From Pseudomonas sp. Irchel 3A7 (lineage in GTDB: Bacteria > Pseudomonadota > Gammaproteobacteria > Pseudomonadales > Pseudomonadaceae): 64,000 nucleotides of DNA. How positions within the stretch are numbered: the first letter of the stretch is position 1; each line of letters opens with the position of its first letter. The stretch is taken from NCBI RefSeq assembly GCF_900187565.1, contig NZ_FYED01000021.1:85740-149739 (forward strand), written 5' to 3'. The notes under the pieces are model-generated. The model did not search any database. It saw only the letters and a list, made by a program, of their open reading frames with translations, and was not told the DNA's origin. The translations under genes were made by a program, and so were the position numbers. This document shows positions 32,353 to 40,969 of this stretch, one piece after another.

Positions 32353-34248
32353 ATGTCCCAGCCGATCCGAATCAAGGACCACGAAAAAGACGCCCGTCTG
32401 GTGCGTGGCCGCGTCGTGTTCGGGGCAATCGCGGTGGTGGCACTGATCGGGGTGCTGATCGCGCGCCTGTATTATCTGCAGGTGATCCAGTACGAGTACC
32501 ACTCGACCCTGTCGGAAAACAATCGCGTCCATGTGCAGCCGATTCCGCCGACTCGCGGGTTGATTTTCGACCGTAACGGCGTGGTGATTGCCGACAACCG
32601 GCCGAGCTTCAGCCTGAGCATGACCCGCGAGCGTTCCGGCAACTGGCAACAGGTGCTCGACGTGATCGTCGAGGTGCTGGAGCTGACGCCCGAGGACCGG
32701 GTGATATTCGAGAAGCGTATGCGTCAGGGACGCCGGCCGTTCGAGCCGGTGCCGATCCTGTTCGAGCTGACCGAAGAGCAGATCGCCCGGATCGCCGTGA
32801 ACCAGTTCCGGTTGCCGGGGGTGGAAGTGGTCGCGCAACTGGTTCGTCACTATCCACAGGGCGCGCACTTTGCGCACTCGGTGGGGTACATGGGGCGGAT
32901 CAACGAGAAAGAGCTGAAGTCCCTCGATCCGGTCAATTACAGCGGCACCCACCACATCGGCAAAACCGGCATCGAGCGGTTCTACGAACCGGAGCTGCAC
33001 GGCCAGGTGGGTTACGAGGAAGTCGAAACCAACGCCCGGGGCCGCGTGCTGCGCGTACTCAAGCGTACCGATCCGATCCCCGGCAAGGACATTGTCCTGA
33101 GCCTGGACATCAAATTGCAGGAAGCCGCCGAAGCCGCACTGGGTGGTCGCCGCGGCGCGGTGGTGGCACTGGACCCGAAAACCGGTGAGGTACTGGCGAT
33201 GGTCAGCCAGCCGAGTTTCGACCCGAACCTGTTTGTCACCGGCATCAGCTTCAAGGCCTATTCCGAACTGCGCGATTCCATCGACCGGCCGCTGTTCAAC
33301 CGCGTGCTGCGTGGTTTGTACCCGCCGGGCTCGACGATCAAGCCGGCGGTGGCGATTGCCGGACTGGACGCGGGCGTGGTGACAGCCTCGTCCCGGGTGT
33401 TCGATCCGGGCTATTACATGCTGCCCAACTACGATCACAAATACCGCAACTGGAACCGTACCGGTGACGGTTTCGTTGATCTCGATACGGCGATCATGCG
33501 TTCCAACGATACCTACTTCTATGACCTGGCGCACAAGCTGGGGATCGATCGGTTGTCGGCCTACATGACCAAGTTCGGTATCGGTCAGAAAGTCTCCCTG
33601 GACATGTTCGAAGAATCGCCGGGGTTGATGCCGACCCGGGAATGGAAGCGCGCGACGCGTCGTCAGGCGTGGTTCCCGGGGGAGACACTGATTCTCGGGA
33701 TTGGTCAGGGCTACATGCAGTCAACGCCGTTGCAGTTGGCCCAGGCCACGGCACTGGTGGCCAACAAAGGTATCTGGAATCGTCCGCATCTGGCCAAGAC
33801 CATTGAAGGCGAGAAACCGGTGGATCAGAACCCGATGCCGGACATCATCCTGCGCGATCCGGCGGACTGGACCCGGGTCAACCATGGCATGCAGCAGGTG
33901 ATGCATGGCGCCCGTGGTACTGCGCGCAAAGCCTCGATCGGTGCGCAATACCGGATCGCCGGCAAGAGTGGTACGGCCCAGGTGGTCGCGATCAAGCAGG
34001 GTGAGAAGTACGACCGCTCCAAGGTGCAGGAACGCCATCGCGACCACGCCTTGTTCGTCGGCTTCGCACCGGCTGATGACCCGAAGATCGTGGTCTCGGT
34101 GATGGTCGAGAACGGCGAGTCCGGCTCCGGCGTGGCCGCACCGGTGGTGCGTCAGGTCATGGACGCCTGGTTGCTGGACCAGGATGGCCACCTCAAGGCC
34201 GAGTACGCCAACCCTATCAGCGCGGAGGCTACGGCCCGTGAAGAATAA
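32353..34248 (+). CDS. mrdA: Penicillin-binding protein 2 (elongasome transpeptidase)
   Basis: Inner-membrane transpeptidase that crosslinks peptidoglycan during rod elongation, partner of RodA. The 631-residue protein has a short cytoplasmic N-terminus, one membrane helix (about residues 17-37), a pedestal domain (RGLIFDRNGVVIADNRPSF...) and the transpeptidase domain. Its motifs are S327-TIK (PPGSTIKPAVAIAG), SND in MRSNDTYFYD and KSGT in AGKSGTAQVV. The ATG at 32353 lies ten bases after rlmH; the rest of the upstream frame overlaps that gene. Translation runs into rodA by overlap. Confidence 0.97.
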   Translation: MSQPIRIKDHEKDARLVRGRVVFGAIAVVALIGVLIARLYYLQVIQYEYHSTLSENNRVHVQPIPPTRGLIFDRNGVVIADNRPSFSLSMTRERSGNWQQVLDVIVEVLELTPEDRVIFEKRMRQGRRPFEPVPILFELTEEQIARIAVNQFRLPGVEVVAQLVRHYPQGAHFAHSVGYMGRINEKELKSLDPVNYSGTHHIGKTGIERFYEPELHGQVGYEEVETNARGRVLRVLKRTDPIPGKDIVLSLDIKLQEAAEAALGGRRGAVVALDPKTGEVLAMVSQPSFDPNLFVTGISFKAYSELRDSIDRPLFNRVLRGLYPPGSTIKPAVAIAGLDAGVVTASSRVFDPGYYMLPNYDHKYRNWNRTGDGFVDLDTAIMRSNDTYFYDLAHKLGIDRLSAYMTKFGIGQKVSLDMFEESPGLMPTREWKRATRRQAWFPGETLILGIGQGYMQSTPLQLAQATALVANKGIWNRPHLAKTIEGEKPVDQNPMPDIILRDPADWTRVNHGMQQVMHGARGTARKASIGAQYRIAGKSGTAQVVAIKQGEKYDRSKVQERHRDHALFVGFAPADDPKIVVSVMVENGESGSGVAAPVVRQVMDAWLLDQDGHLKAEYANPISAEATAREE

Positions 34249-35383
34249 TTTCGATCGCATGCTCTCCAGCGAGGATGTGATGCGGCGTCGCGCGACGCTG
34301 TTGCAACGAATGCATATCGACGGTGTGTTGCTGATCCTGCTTCTGACACTGGCTGCCGGCAGCCTGTTTGTCTTGTATTCCGCCAGTGGCAAAAGCTGGG
34401 ATCTGTTGGCCAAACAGGCCACTTCATTCGGCATCGGCCTGGTGTCGATGATCGTCATTGCCCAGTTCGAGCCGCGCTTCATGGCGCGCTGGGTGCCGGT
34501 CGGCTATGTCATTGGCGTGCTGTTGCTGGTGGTGGTGGACGTCATGGGCCACAACGCCATGGGCGCCACGCGCTGGATCAACATCCCCGGTGTCATCCGC
34601 TTCCAGCCATCGGAGTTCATGAAGATCCTGATGCCGGCGACCATTGCCTGGTACCTCTCCAAGCGTACCTTGCCGCCACAGCTCAAGCATGTGGGCATCA
34701 GCCTTATGTTGATTGGCGTGCCGTTCATTCTTATCGTGCGTCAACCGGACCTCGGCACTTCGCTGCTGATCCTGGCCGGGGGCGCGTTCGTGCTGTTCAT
34801 GGGGGGCCTGCGCTGGCGCTGGATTCTCAGCGTGCTGGCGGCAACGGTCCCGGTGGCGATCGCCATGTGGTATTTCGTCATGCATGACTACCAGAAGCAG
34901 CGAGTGCTGACGTTCCTCGACCCTGAAAGCGATCCATTGGGCACCGGCTGGAACATCATTCAGTCCAAGGCTGCCATCGGGTCCGGCGGCGTATTTGGCA
35001 AAGGATGGCTGCTGGGTACCCAGTCACACCTGGATTTCCTCCCGGAAAGCCACACCGACTTCATTATTGCGGTCATGGGCGAAGAGTTCGGCCTGGTAGG
35101 CATCTGCGCGCTGTTGCTGATCTACCTGCTGTTGATCGGTCGTGGCCTGGTGATTACCGCCCAGGCCCAGACCTTGTTCGGCAAGTTGCTGGCGGGCGCC
35201 CTGACCATGACGTTTTTTGTATATGTTTTCGTCAACATCGGTATGGTCAGTGGCCTGTTGCCGGTGGTGGGGGTGCCGTTGCCGTTCATTAGCTACGGAG
35301 GAACTTCGCTGGTGACGCTGCTGTCAGCGTTTGGGGTTTTGATGTCGATCCATACCCATCGCAAGTGGATCGCGCAGGTTTGA
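34238..35383 (+). CDS. rodA: Rod-shape SEDS glycosyltransferase RodA
   Basis: SEDS-family glycan polymerase that works with PBP2 in the elongasome; about ten membrane helices. Signature parts include GATRWINIPGVIRFQPSEFMKI, VRQPDLGTSLLILAGG, and FLPESHTDFIIAVMGEEFGLVG with its conserved aspartate, plus VPLPFISYGGTSLVTLL at the end. The GTG at 34238 has GGAGG upstream and overlaps the mrdA stop by 11 bases, giving MKNNFDRMLSSEDVM; an internal ATG at 34259 would give a shorter form nearer other RodA lengths. Product 381 residues under the chosen start. Confidence 0.95.
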   Translation: MKNNFDRMLSSEDVMRRRATLLQRMHIDGVLLILLLTLAAGSLFVLYSASGKSWDLLAKQATSFGIGLVSMIVIAQFEPRFMARWVPVGYVIGVLLLVVVDVMGHNAMGATRWINIPGVIRFQPSEFMKILMPATIAWYLSKRTLPPQLKHVGISLMLIGVPFILIVRQPDLGTSLLILAGGAFVLFMGGLRWRWILSVLAATVPVAIAMWYFVMHDYQKQRVLTFLDPESDPLGTGWNIIQSKAAIGSGGVFGKGWLLGTQSHLDFLPESHTDFIIAVMGEEFGLVGICALLLIYLLLIGRGLVITAQAQTLFGKLLAGALTMTFFVYVFVNIGMVSGLLPVVGVPLPFISYGGTSLVTLLSAFGVLMSIHTHRKWIAQV

Positions 35384-35400
35384 ATAAGGTGAAGAGTTCA

Positions 35401-36411
35401 ATGCAAGTAATGCGTGGCTGGGCGACTCGATACGCGCCGTGGGTCGGCCTGGTAAGCATCCTTGGCACTGCGCAGCAAGCGTTGGCCGGCGATTACGAAG
35501 GCTCGCCCCAGGTGGCTGAGTTCGTCGGTGAAATGACCCGCGACTACGGTTTCGCCGGCGAACAGCTGATGGGGGTGTTCCGCGAGGCCGAGCGCAAGCA
35601 ATCGATTCTGGACGCGATTTCGAAACCCGCCGAACGGGTCAAGCAGTGGAATGAATATCGCCCGATGTTCATCACCGATGCGCGCATCGCCCGTGGCGTG
35701 GACTTCTGGCGTCAGCACGAGGCCGTACTGGCCCGCGCCGAGCAGGACTATGGCGTTCCGGCGCAGGTCATCGTCTCGATCATCGGTGTTGAGACCTTTT
35801 TCGGCCGAAATACCGGTAATTTCCGTGTGATCGATGCGTTGTCGACCCTCGGTTTCGACTATCCTCCCCGTGCCGAATTTTTCCGCAAGGAGTTGCGCGA
35901 GTTCCTGTTGCTGGCCAGGGAAGAGCAGGTCGATCCGTTGACCCTCAAGGGGTCCTACGCCGGCGCCATGGGCTTGCCGCAGTTCATGCCCAGCAGCTTT
36001 CGCGCCTATGCGGTGGATTTCGACGGTGACGGCCACATCAATATCTGGAACAACCCGGACGATGCGATCGGAAGCGTTGCCAGTTACTTCAAGCGTCATG
36101 GCTGGGTTGCCGGGGAACCGGTGGTCAGCCGCGCCGATGTGCGGGGCGACCAGGTGGATGAAGGTTTGACCACGGGTATCGAGCCGGTCAAGACCGTCGG
36201 AGAGTTGCGGGCCTTGGGCTGGTCAAGTCATGATGCGCTGCGCGATGATATGCCGGTTACTGCTTTTCGCCTGGAAGGCGACAATGGCCCCGAGTACTGG
36301 ATGGGCCTGAAGAATTTTTACGCAATCACGCGTTATAACCGCAGCGTGATGTACGCCATGGCCGTACATCAACTGTCTGAACAGCTGGTCCAAGCACGGG
36401 GCGTCAAGTAA
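35401..36411 (+). CDS. mltB: Lytic murein transglycosylase B (SltB1/MltB type)
   Basis: Periplasmic enzyme that cuts the glycan backbone of peptidoglycan with 1,6-anhydro end formation. The 336 residues begin with a signal peptide (cleavage near QQALA-GD). The family 3 lytic transglycosylase domain is clear: catalytic E131 in VSIIGVETFFGRNTGNF, YAGAMGLPQFMPSSFRAYAVDFDGDGHINIWNNPDDAIGSVASYF, and GLKNFYAITRYNRSVMYAMAV. No lipobox is visible, so it is probably soluble, like P. aeruginosa SltB1 at the same place. Its stop overlaps the rlpA start (TAATG). Confidence 0.95.
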   Translation: MQVMRGWATRYAPWVGLVSILGTAQQALAGDYEGSPQVAEFVGEMTRDYGFAGEQLMGVFREAERKQSILDAISKPAERVKQWNEYRPMFITDARIARGVDFWRQHEAVLARAEQDYGVPAQVIVSIIGVETFFGRNTGNFRVIDALSTLGFDYPPRAEFFRKELREFLLLAREEQVDPLTLKGSYAGAMGLPQFMPSSFRAYAVDFDGDGHINIWNNPDDAIGSVASYFKRHGWVAGEPVVSRADVRGDQVDEGLTTGIEPVKTVGELRALGWSSHDALRDDMPVTAFRLEGDNGPEYWMGLKNFYAITRYNRSVMYAMAVHQLSEQLVQARGVK

Positions 36412-37421
36412 TGCGGGCATTGCCTATCAATAAACCCCTGAAGCTGATGGCATTTGCCGCGCTGGCAGTGCTGCTCGCCAGTTGTTCGACCAGCCGCGCA
36501 CCAACACAAAAGTCCTCCACCGCTGTGCGCGCGACGCCGGGGCTGGACATCAACCGTGCCCACAAGGATGGCGCGCCCTGGTGGGACGTCGACGTTTCAC
36601 GCATCCCGGACGCCACACCAACCCTGCACACCGGCCCGTACAAGGCCGCCCCTTACTCGGTGCTGGGTAAAACCTATTTTCCGTTGCAAGAGTCCAAGAC
36701 CTACGTGCAGTCGGGCACGGCGTCCTGGTACGGCACCAAGTTCCATGGCCAGAACACCGCCAACGGCGAGGTCTATGACTTGTATGGCATGAGTGCCGCG
36801 CACAAGACCTTGCCGCTGCCGAGTTACGTCCGGGTGACCAACCTGGACAACAACAAGACTGTGATCCTGCGGGTAAACGACCGCGGGCCGTTCTATTCGG
36901 ACCGGATCATCGACCTGTCCTACGCGGCCGCCAAGAAACTCGGCTATGCCGAAACCGGCACCGCGCGCGTCAAGGTCGAAGGTATCGACCCGCAACAGTG
37001 GTGGGCCGCCAAAGGCCGTCCGGCGCCTTTAATGCTCAACGAGCCGCAAGTCGCGCAGAATAGCGCGCCGGTGATTACGGCTTCGGCCGGTACCGTCGAG
37101 CAATGGACGCCACCGCCGCAGCAACACGCCGCCGCCGTTATTCCCGTACAACTTGCCGATGCAAAAAAAAACGCTTCTGCACCAGCCTCTGGCCAGTATC
37201 TGCAGGTGGGCGCGTTCGCCAACCCGGACGCTGCAGAACTCCTGAGGTCGAAGCTCAGCGGGATGGTGAGCGCTCCGGTGTTCATCAGCTCGATCGTGCG
37301 CAATCAACAGACGCTGCATCGGGTTCGCCTGGGGCCGATCGGTTCGCCGCGTGAAATCCAGCAAGTGCAGAACAGTGTGCGCCTGGCCAATCTGGGTTCG
37401 CCGAGCGTTGTGACTGAGTAA
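36411..37421 (+). CDS. rlpA: Septal/rare lipoprotein A, lytic transglycosylase
   Basis: Outer-membrane lipoprotein that in P. aeruginosa cleaves denuded glycan strands and aids daughter-cell separation. Its 336 residues start with a lipobox LLASC. A double-psi beta-barrel follows (GTASWYGTKFHGQNTANGEVYDLYGMSAAHKTLPLPS near residues 98-135, including the conserved catalytic aspartate region VNDRGPF near 160). The C-terminal SPOR domain (about 260-335, YLQVGAFANPDAAELLRSKL) binds denuded peptidoglycan. It overlaps mltB by one base. Its neighbours are all cell-wall genes. Confidence 0.96.
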   Translation: MRALPINKPLKLMAFAALAVLLASCSTSRAPTQKSSTAVRATPGLDINRAHKDGAPWWDVDVSRIPDATPTLHTGPYKAAPYSVLGKTYFPLQESKTYVQSGTASWYGTKFHGQNTANGEVYDLYGMSAAHKTLPLPSYVRVTNLDNNKTVILRVNDRGPFYSDRIIDLSYAAAKKLGYAETGTARVKVEGIDPQQWWAAKGRPAPLMLNEPQVAQNSAPVITASAGTVEQWTPPPQQHAAAVIPVQLADAKKNASAPASGQYLQVGAFANPDAAELLRSKLSGMVSAPVFISSIVRNQQTLHRVRLGPIGSPREIQQVQNSVRLANLGSPSVVTE

Positions 37422-37440
37422 TACGTAGGACTTGATTGAC

Positions 37441-37579
37441 GGTTCATCTGCGGTTTTGGGGGATGAACCAGGTTGTTGGCTCGTCTAAGAACAAAAACCC
37501 GGCAAGGGTTACAGAGTGAGCAGCTGAACACGCGACAGCCCTTAAGAAGCTGTCTGATTAGTTTTTGCCTTCGGGCAAG
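37441..37579. other. Intergenic hairpins upstream of dacC
   Basis: The 184-base gap between rlpA and dacC holds an 8-bp stem GGTTCATC/GATGAACC (37441-37469) and a UUCG-capped stem TTGCC/GGCAA (37565-37578) just before dacC. A weak GACAGC/GCTGTC pair lies between. No T-run follows the first stem, so this may be a structured leader rather than a terminator. Confidence 0.35.
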
Positions 37580-37605
37580 TTTCCATTAGCGATTTCGAGA
37601 GACGG

Positions 37606-38763
37606 ATGAACATCACCACCTTTGCCAAACGCCTGTGCCTTTTAGTCCCGCTGCTCCTCTCACCTGCCGCGTTCGCGGTCGAGATGATGCCGTCGCCACC
37701 GCAACTGGCCGCCAAGGCCTACGTGCTCATGGACGCCAGCAGCGGCAACGTGCTGGTCGAAAACAATGGTGACCAGCGTCTGCCGCCAGCCAGCCTGACC
37801 AAGCTGATGACAGCGTACATCGCGACCCTGGAAATCCGTCGTGGCCAGATCGGTGAAAACGATCCGGTGACCGTCAGCGAAAACGCCTGGCGTACCGGCG
37901 GTTCGCGGATGTTCATCAAGGTCGGCTCGCAGGTGACTGTCAGCGACTTGCTGCACGGCATCATCATCCAGTCGGGCAACGACGCCAGTGTTGCGCTCGC
38001 CGAGCACATCGCCGGCAGCGAAGACGCGTTCGCCGACGTGATGAACAAAACCGTTGCCGACCTGGGCATGACCAACACCCACTTCATGAACCCGACCGGT
38101 CTGCCGAACCCTGAGCACTACTCGTCGGCTCACGACATGGCGGTACTGGCACGCGCAATCATCCACGAAGACCCGGCTCACTACGCGATCTACTCGCAGA
38201 AAGAGTTCTTCTGGAACGGTATCAAGCAACCGAACCGCAACCTGCTGCTGTGGCGCGACAAGACCGTCGACGGTCTGAAAACCGGTCACACCGACGAAGC
38301 GGGCTACTGCATGGTGTCTTCGGCCGTGCGTGATGGCATGCGTCTGATCGCCGTGGTGTTCGGCACCAACAGCGAAGTGGCTCGCGCCGCCGAAACCCAG
38401 AAACTGCTGACTTACGGTTTCCGTTTCTTCGAAACCCAGACCTTCTATCAGAAGGGCACCGAACTGGCCCAGGCGCCTGTCTGGAAAGGTTCCACCAACC
38501 AGATCAAGGCGGGTCTGGCTCAAGACCTGACCATGACCCTGCCTAAAGGTCAGCTGAAAAAGCTCGCCGCCAGCATGACCATGAACCCGCAACTGATTGC
38601 GCCAATCGCCAAGGGCGATGTGATCGGTAAAGTCGAAGTCAAACTGGAGGACAAGGTGGTGCACAGCGCCGACCTGATCGCTCTGGATGGCGTCGAAGAG
38701 GGTGGTATCTTCCGTCGCATGTGGGATAGCATCCGTCTATTCTTCTACGGCTTGTTCAACTGA
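37606..38763 (+). CDS. dacC: D-alanyl-D-alanine carboxypeptidase (PBP5/6 family)
   Basis: Removes the terminal D-Ala from pentapeptide side chains in the periplasm and so sets the level of crosslinking. The 385 residues start with a signal peptide ending at AAFAVEMM. Motifs are S63-LTK (PPASLTKLMTAYIA), SGN in IQSGNDASVALAEHIAGS and KTGHT in VDGLKTGHTDEAGYC. The C-terminal domain and the amphipathic end (FRRMWDSIRLFFYGLFN) anchor it to the inner membrane. A GC-rich inverted repeat near 38780-38806 follows. Confidence 0.97.
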   Translation: MNITTFAKRLCLLVPLLLSPAAFAVEMMPSPPQLAAKAYVLMDASSGNVLVENNGDQRLPPASLTKLMTAYIATLEIRRGQIGENDPVTVSENAWRTGGSRMFIKVGSQVTVSDLLHGIIIQSGNDASVALAEHIAGSEDAFADVMNKTVADLGMTNTHFMNPTGLPNPEHYSSAHDMAVLARAIIHEDPAHYAIYSQKEFFWNGIKQPNRNLLLWRDKTVDGLKTGHTDEAGYCMVSSAVRDGMRLIAVVFGTNSEVARAAETQKLLTYGFRFFETQTFYQKGTELAQAPVWKGSTNQIKAGLAQDLTMTLPKGQLKKLAASMTMNPQLIAPIAKGDVIGKVEVKLEDKVVHSADLIALDGVEEGGIFRRMWDSIRLFFYGLFN

Positions 38764-38847
38764 TAGTGTGCACCTGCATGGCCCCGCGCTGATCCGGCTC
38801 GGGGCTATGCCCGTCGCCACGGCTTACGCTTACGAGGCCGTTACGCC

Positions 38848-39123
38848 ATGACCGATACCGAAGTAAAGGCGCCTAAGATCGAATTCCCTGCCAATGATTA
38901 CCCGGTTAAGGTGATCAGCGACACGGGTGTGGGCAACAAGGACAAGATCATCGACATCGTCAGAAAACACGCAAAGATCAATGATGAGCGTGTGGACGAG
39001 CGTCAAAGCAGTAACGGTAAATACACCACGATTCAGTTGCACATCGTCGCCACCGACCAGGACCAGCTGTACAACATCAACAGCGAACTGCGGGCTACCG
39101 GCTTCGTGCATATGGTGCTGTGA
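38848..39123 (+). CDS. ybeD: DUF493 family protein (YbeD)
   Basis: A 91-residue small alpha/beta protein of ACT-like fold. The family body is visible as IEFPANDYPVKVISDTG, then VRKHAKINDERVDERQSSNGKYTTIQLHIVATDQDQLYNINSELRATGFVHMVL. Always found beside dacA/dacC and lipB in gammaproteobacteria; a role in lipoate metabolism or regulation has been suggested but not shown. Its TGA overlaps the lipB ATG (TGATG), pointing to coupled translation. Confidence 0.95.
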   Translation: MTDTEVKAPKIEFPANDYPVKVISDTGVGNKDKIIDIVRKHAKINDERVDERQSSNGKYTTIQLHIVATDQDQLYNINSELRATGFVHMVL

Positions 39124-39770
39124 TGTCTCGCACGCTGGGCTTTCGCGAGCTCGGCCAGATGGCTTACGAGCCGGTCTGGCATGCCATGCAACGTTTCACC
39201 AACGAACGCGGCAGCGATGCCGCCGACGAGATCTGGCTGGTCGAACATCCACCGGTCTTCACCCAGGGCCAGGCCGGCAAGGCCGAACACTTGCTGTTGC
39301 CGGGAGATATCCCGGTGGTGCAGGTCGATCGCGGTGGCCAGGTGACGTATCACGGCCCCGGGCAACTGGTGGCTTACCTGTTGCTGGACGTGCGCAAGCT
39401 GGGTTTTGGCGTGCGTGACCTGGTGACTCGCATGGAGTCGTGCCTGATCGAGCTGCTCGCCAGCTACGGTGTGACGGCGGCGGCCAAGCCCGATGCACCG
39501 GGTGTCTATGTCAACGGCGCGAAAATCGCGTCCCTGGGTCTGCGGATCCGCCACGGTTGTTCCTTTCATGGCCTGGCCTTGAACGTGGACATGAACCTGG
39601 AACCGTTTCGACGGATTAATCCCTGCGGCTACGCCGGGCTGGCGATGACCCAGCTGAGCGATCACGCAGGATCGATTGAATTTGCCGAGGTAAGTGCCCG
39701 GCTGCGCGCGCAGCTCGTCAAACACCTCGACTATGCTGAGCAGACGACCCTGACGGGCGGAATCGACTGA
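39123..39770 (+). CDS. lipB: Octanoyltransferase LipB
   Basis: Transfers octanoyl groups from acyl carrier protein to lipoyl-dependent enzymes, the first step of lipoate synthesis. The 215-residue protein shows the RGGQVTYHGPGQLVAYLLLDVRKLG motif near residues 65-90 and the catalytic cysteine/lysine region GAKIASLGLRIRHGCSFHGLALNVDMNL and INPCGYAGLAMTQLS. The ATG at 39123 is used rather than the GTG before it. One base separates it from the lipA start. Confidence 0.97.
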   Translation: MSRTLGFRELGQMAYEPVWHAMQRFTNERGSDAADEIWLVEHPPVFTQGQAGKAEHLLLPGDIPVVQVDRGGQVTYHGPGQLVAYLLLDVRKLGFGVRDLVTRMESCLIELLASYGVTAAAKPDAPGVYVNGAKIASLGLRIRHGCSFHGLALNVDMNLEPFRRINPCGYAGLAMTQLSDHAGSIEFAEVSARLRAQLVKHLDYAEQTTLTGGID

Positions 39771-39771
39771 T

Positions 39772-40794
39772 ATGACTACTGATGCAGTGCAAACCATGAT
39801 CCCGACGCTGGATGTCACCGAGCGTCCGGCCCCGCGTGCCAAGGTAGAAGCCGGCGTAAAGCTGCGCGGCGCCGAGAAGGTTGCACGCATCCCGGTAAAG
39901 ATCATCCCGACCACCGAGCTGCCGAAAAAGCCTGACTGGATTCGTGTGCGCATTCCGGTATCTCCGGAAGTCGACCGCATCAAGGCCCTGTTGCGCAAAC
40001 ACAAGCTGCACAGCGTCTGCGAAGAGGCATCCTGCCCGAACCTGGGCGAATGCTTCTCCGGCGGCACCGCGACTTTCATGATCATGGGCGACATCTGCAC
40101 CCGTCGCTGCCCGTTCTGCGACGTCGGCCACGGCCGTCCGAAGCCACTGGACGTCAACGAACCGGAAAGCCTGGCCATTGCCATTGCCGACCTGCGCCTG
40201 AAGTACGTGGTGATCACCTCGGTAGACCGCGACGACCTGCGCGACGGCGGTGCCCAGCACTTTGCCGACTGCATCCGTGAAATCCGCAAGCTGTCGCCGA
40301 ACGTGCAGCTCGAAACCCTGGTGCCGGACTACCGTGGCCGCATGGACATCGCGCTGGAAATCACTGCCGCCGAGCCACCGGATGTGTTCAACCACAACCT
40401 GGAAACCGTGCCACGCCTGTACAAGGCCGCACGCCCGGGTTCGGACTACCAGTGGTCGCTGACCTTGCTGCAACGCTTCAAGCAGATGATGCCGCACATT
40501 CCGACCAAGTCCGGCCTGATGCTGGGTCTGGGCGAGACCGACGACGAGGTCATCGAAGTCATGAAGCGCATGCGCGAGCATGACATCGACATGCTGACCC
40601 TGGGCCAGTACCTGCAACCGTCGCGTAGCCACTTGCCGGTACAGCGCTTCGTGCACCCGGACACGTTCGCCTGGTTCGCCGAGGAAGGTTACAAAATGGG
40701 CTTCAAGAACGTCGCTTCCGGTCCGCTGGTCCGTTCCTCGTACCATGCCGACGAGCAAGCGAAGCTGGTCAAGGCTGAGCTGATGTCGTCCTGA
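39772..40794 (+). CDS. lipA: Lipoyl synthase
   Basis: Radical-SAM enzyme that inserts two sulphur atoms into octanoyl groups on lipoyl domains. Both iron-sulphur clusters can be seen: the auxiliary cluster motif CEEASCPNLGEC (CxxxxCxxxxxC) near residue 83, and the radical-SAM CTRRCPFCD (CxxxCxxC) near 109. GDICTRRCPFCDVGHGRPKP and GLGETDDEVIEVM are further family words. Length is 340. It ends the forward cluster; a strong terminator follows in 24 bases. Confidence 0.98.
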   Translation: MTTDAVQTMIPTLDVTERPAPRAKVEAGVKLRGAEKVARIPVKIIPTTELPKKPDWIRVRIPVSPEVDRIKALLRKHKLHSVCEEASCPNLGECFSGGTATFMIMGDICTRRCPFCDVGHGRPKPLDVNEPESLAIAIADLRLKYVVITSVDRDDLRDGGAQHFADCIREIRKLSPNVQLETLVPDYRGRMDIALEITAAEPPDVFNHNLETVPRLYKAARPGSDYQWSLTLLQRFKQMMPHIPTKSGLMLGLGETDDEVIEVMKRMREHDIDMLTLGQYLQPSRSHLPVQRFVHPDTFAWFAEEGYKMGFKNVASGPLVRSSYHADEQAKLVKAELMSS

Positions 40795-40817
40795 TCGACA
40801 CCCCCTCATGAAAAATG

Positions 40818-40852
40818 GCCCGCAAGGCTTTCAGTCTTGCGGGCGTTTTTTT
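40818..40852 (+). terminator. Rho-independent terminator after lipA
   Basis: GCCCGCAAG and CTTGCGGGC form a perfect 9-bp stem with a 9-base loop, followed by GTTTTTTT. It closes the nadD-to-lipA cluster. Confidence 0.92.
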
Positions 40853-40969
40853 GCCTTGCCTACAGTAATGGCCGCCGTTTCCTGCAACCTGCGGGGCGAT
40901 GAACCCTCTTCTGTTTGTCCCCGTTCCTGACTACTGTGTGTTGAAGTTTCCACTCAGGGAGATTCATGG

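Noticed and set aside
38780..38806. Terminator after dacC
   Set aside because: GCCCCG/CGGGGC can pair but the loop is long and no T-run follows; transcription probably continues into ybeD-lipB-lipA.
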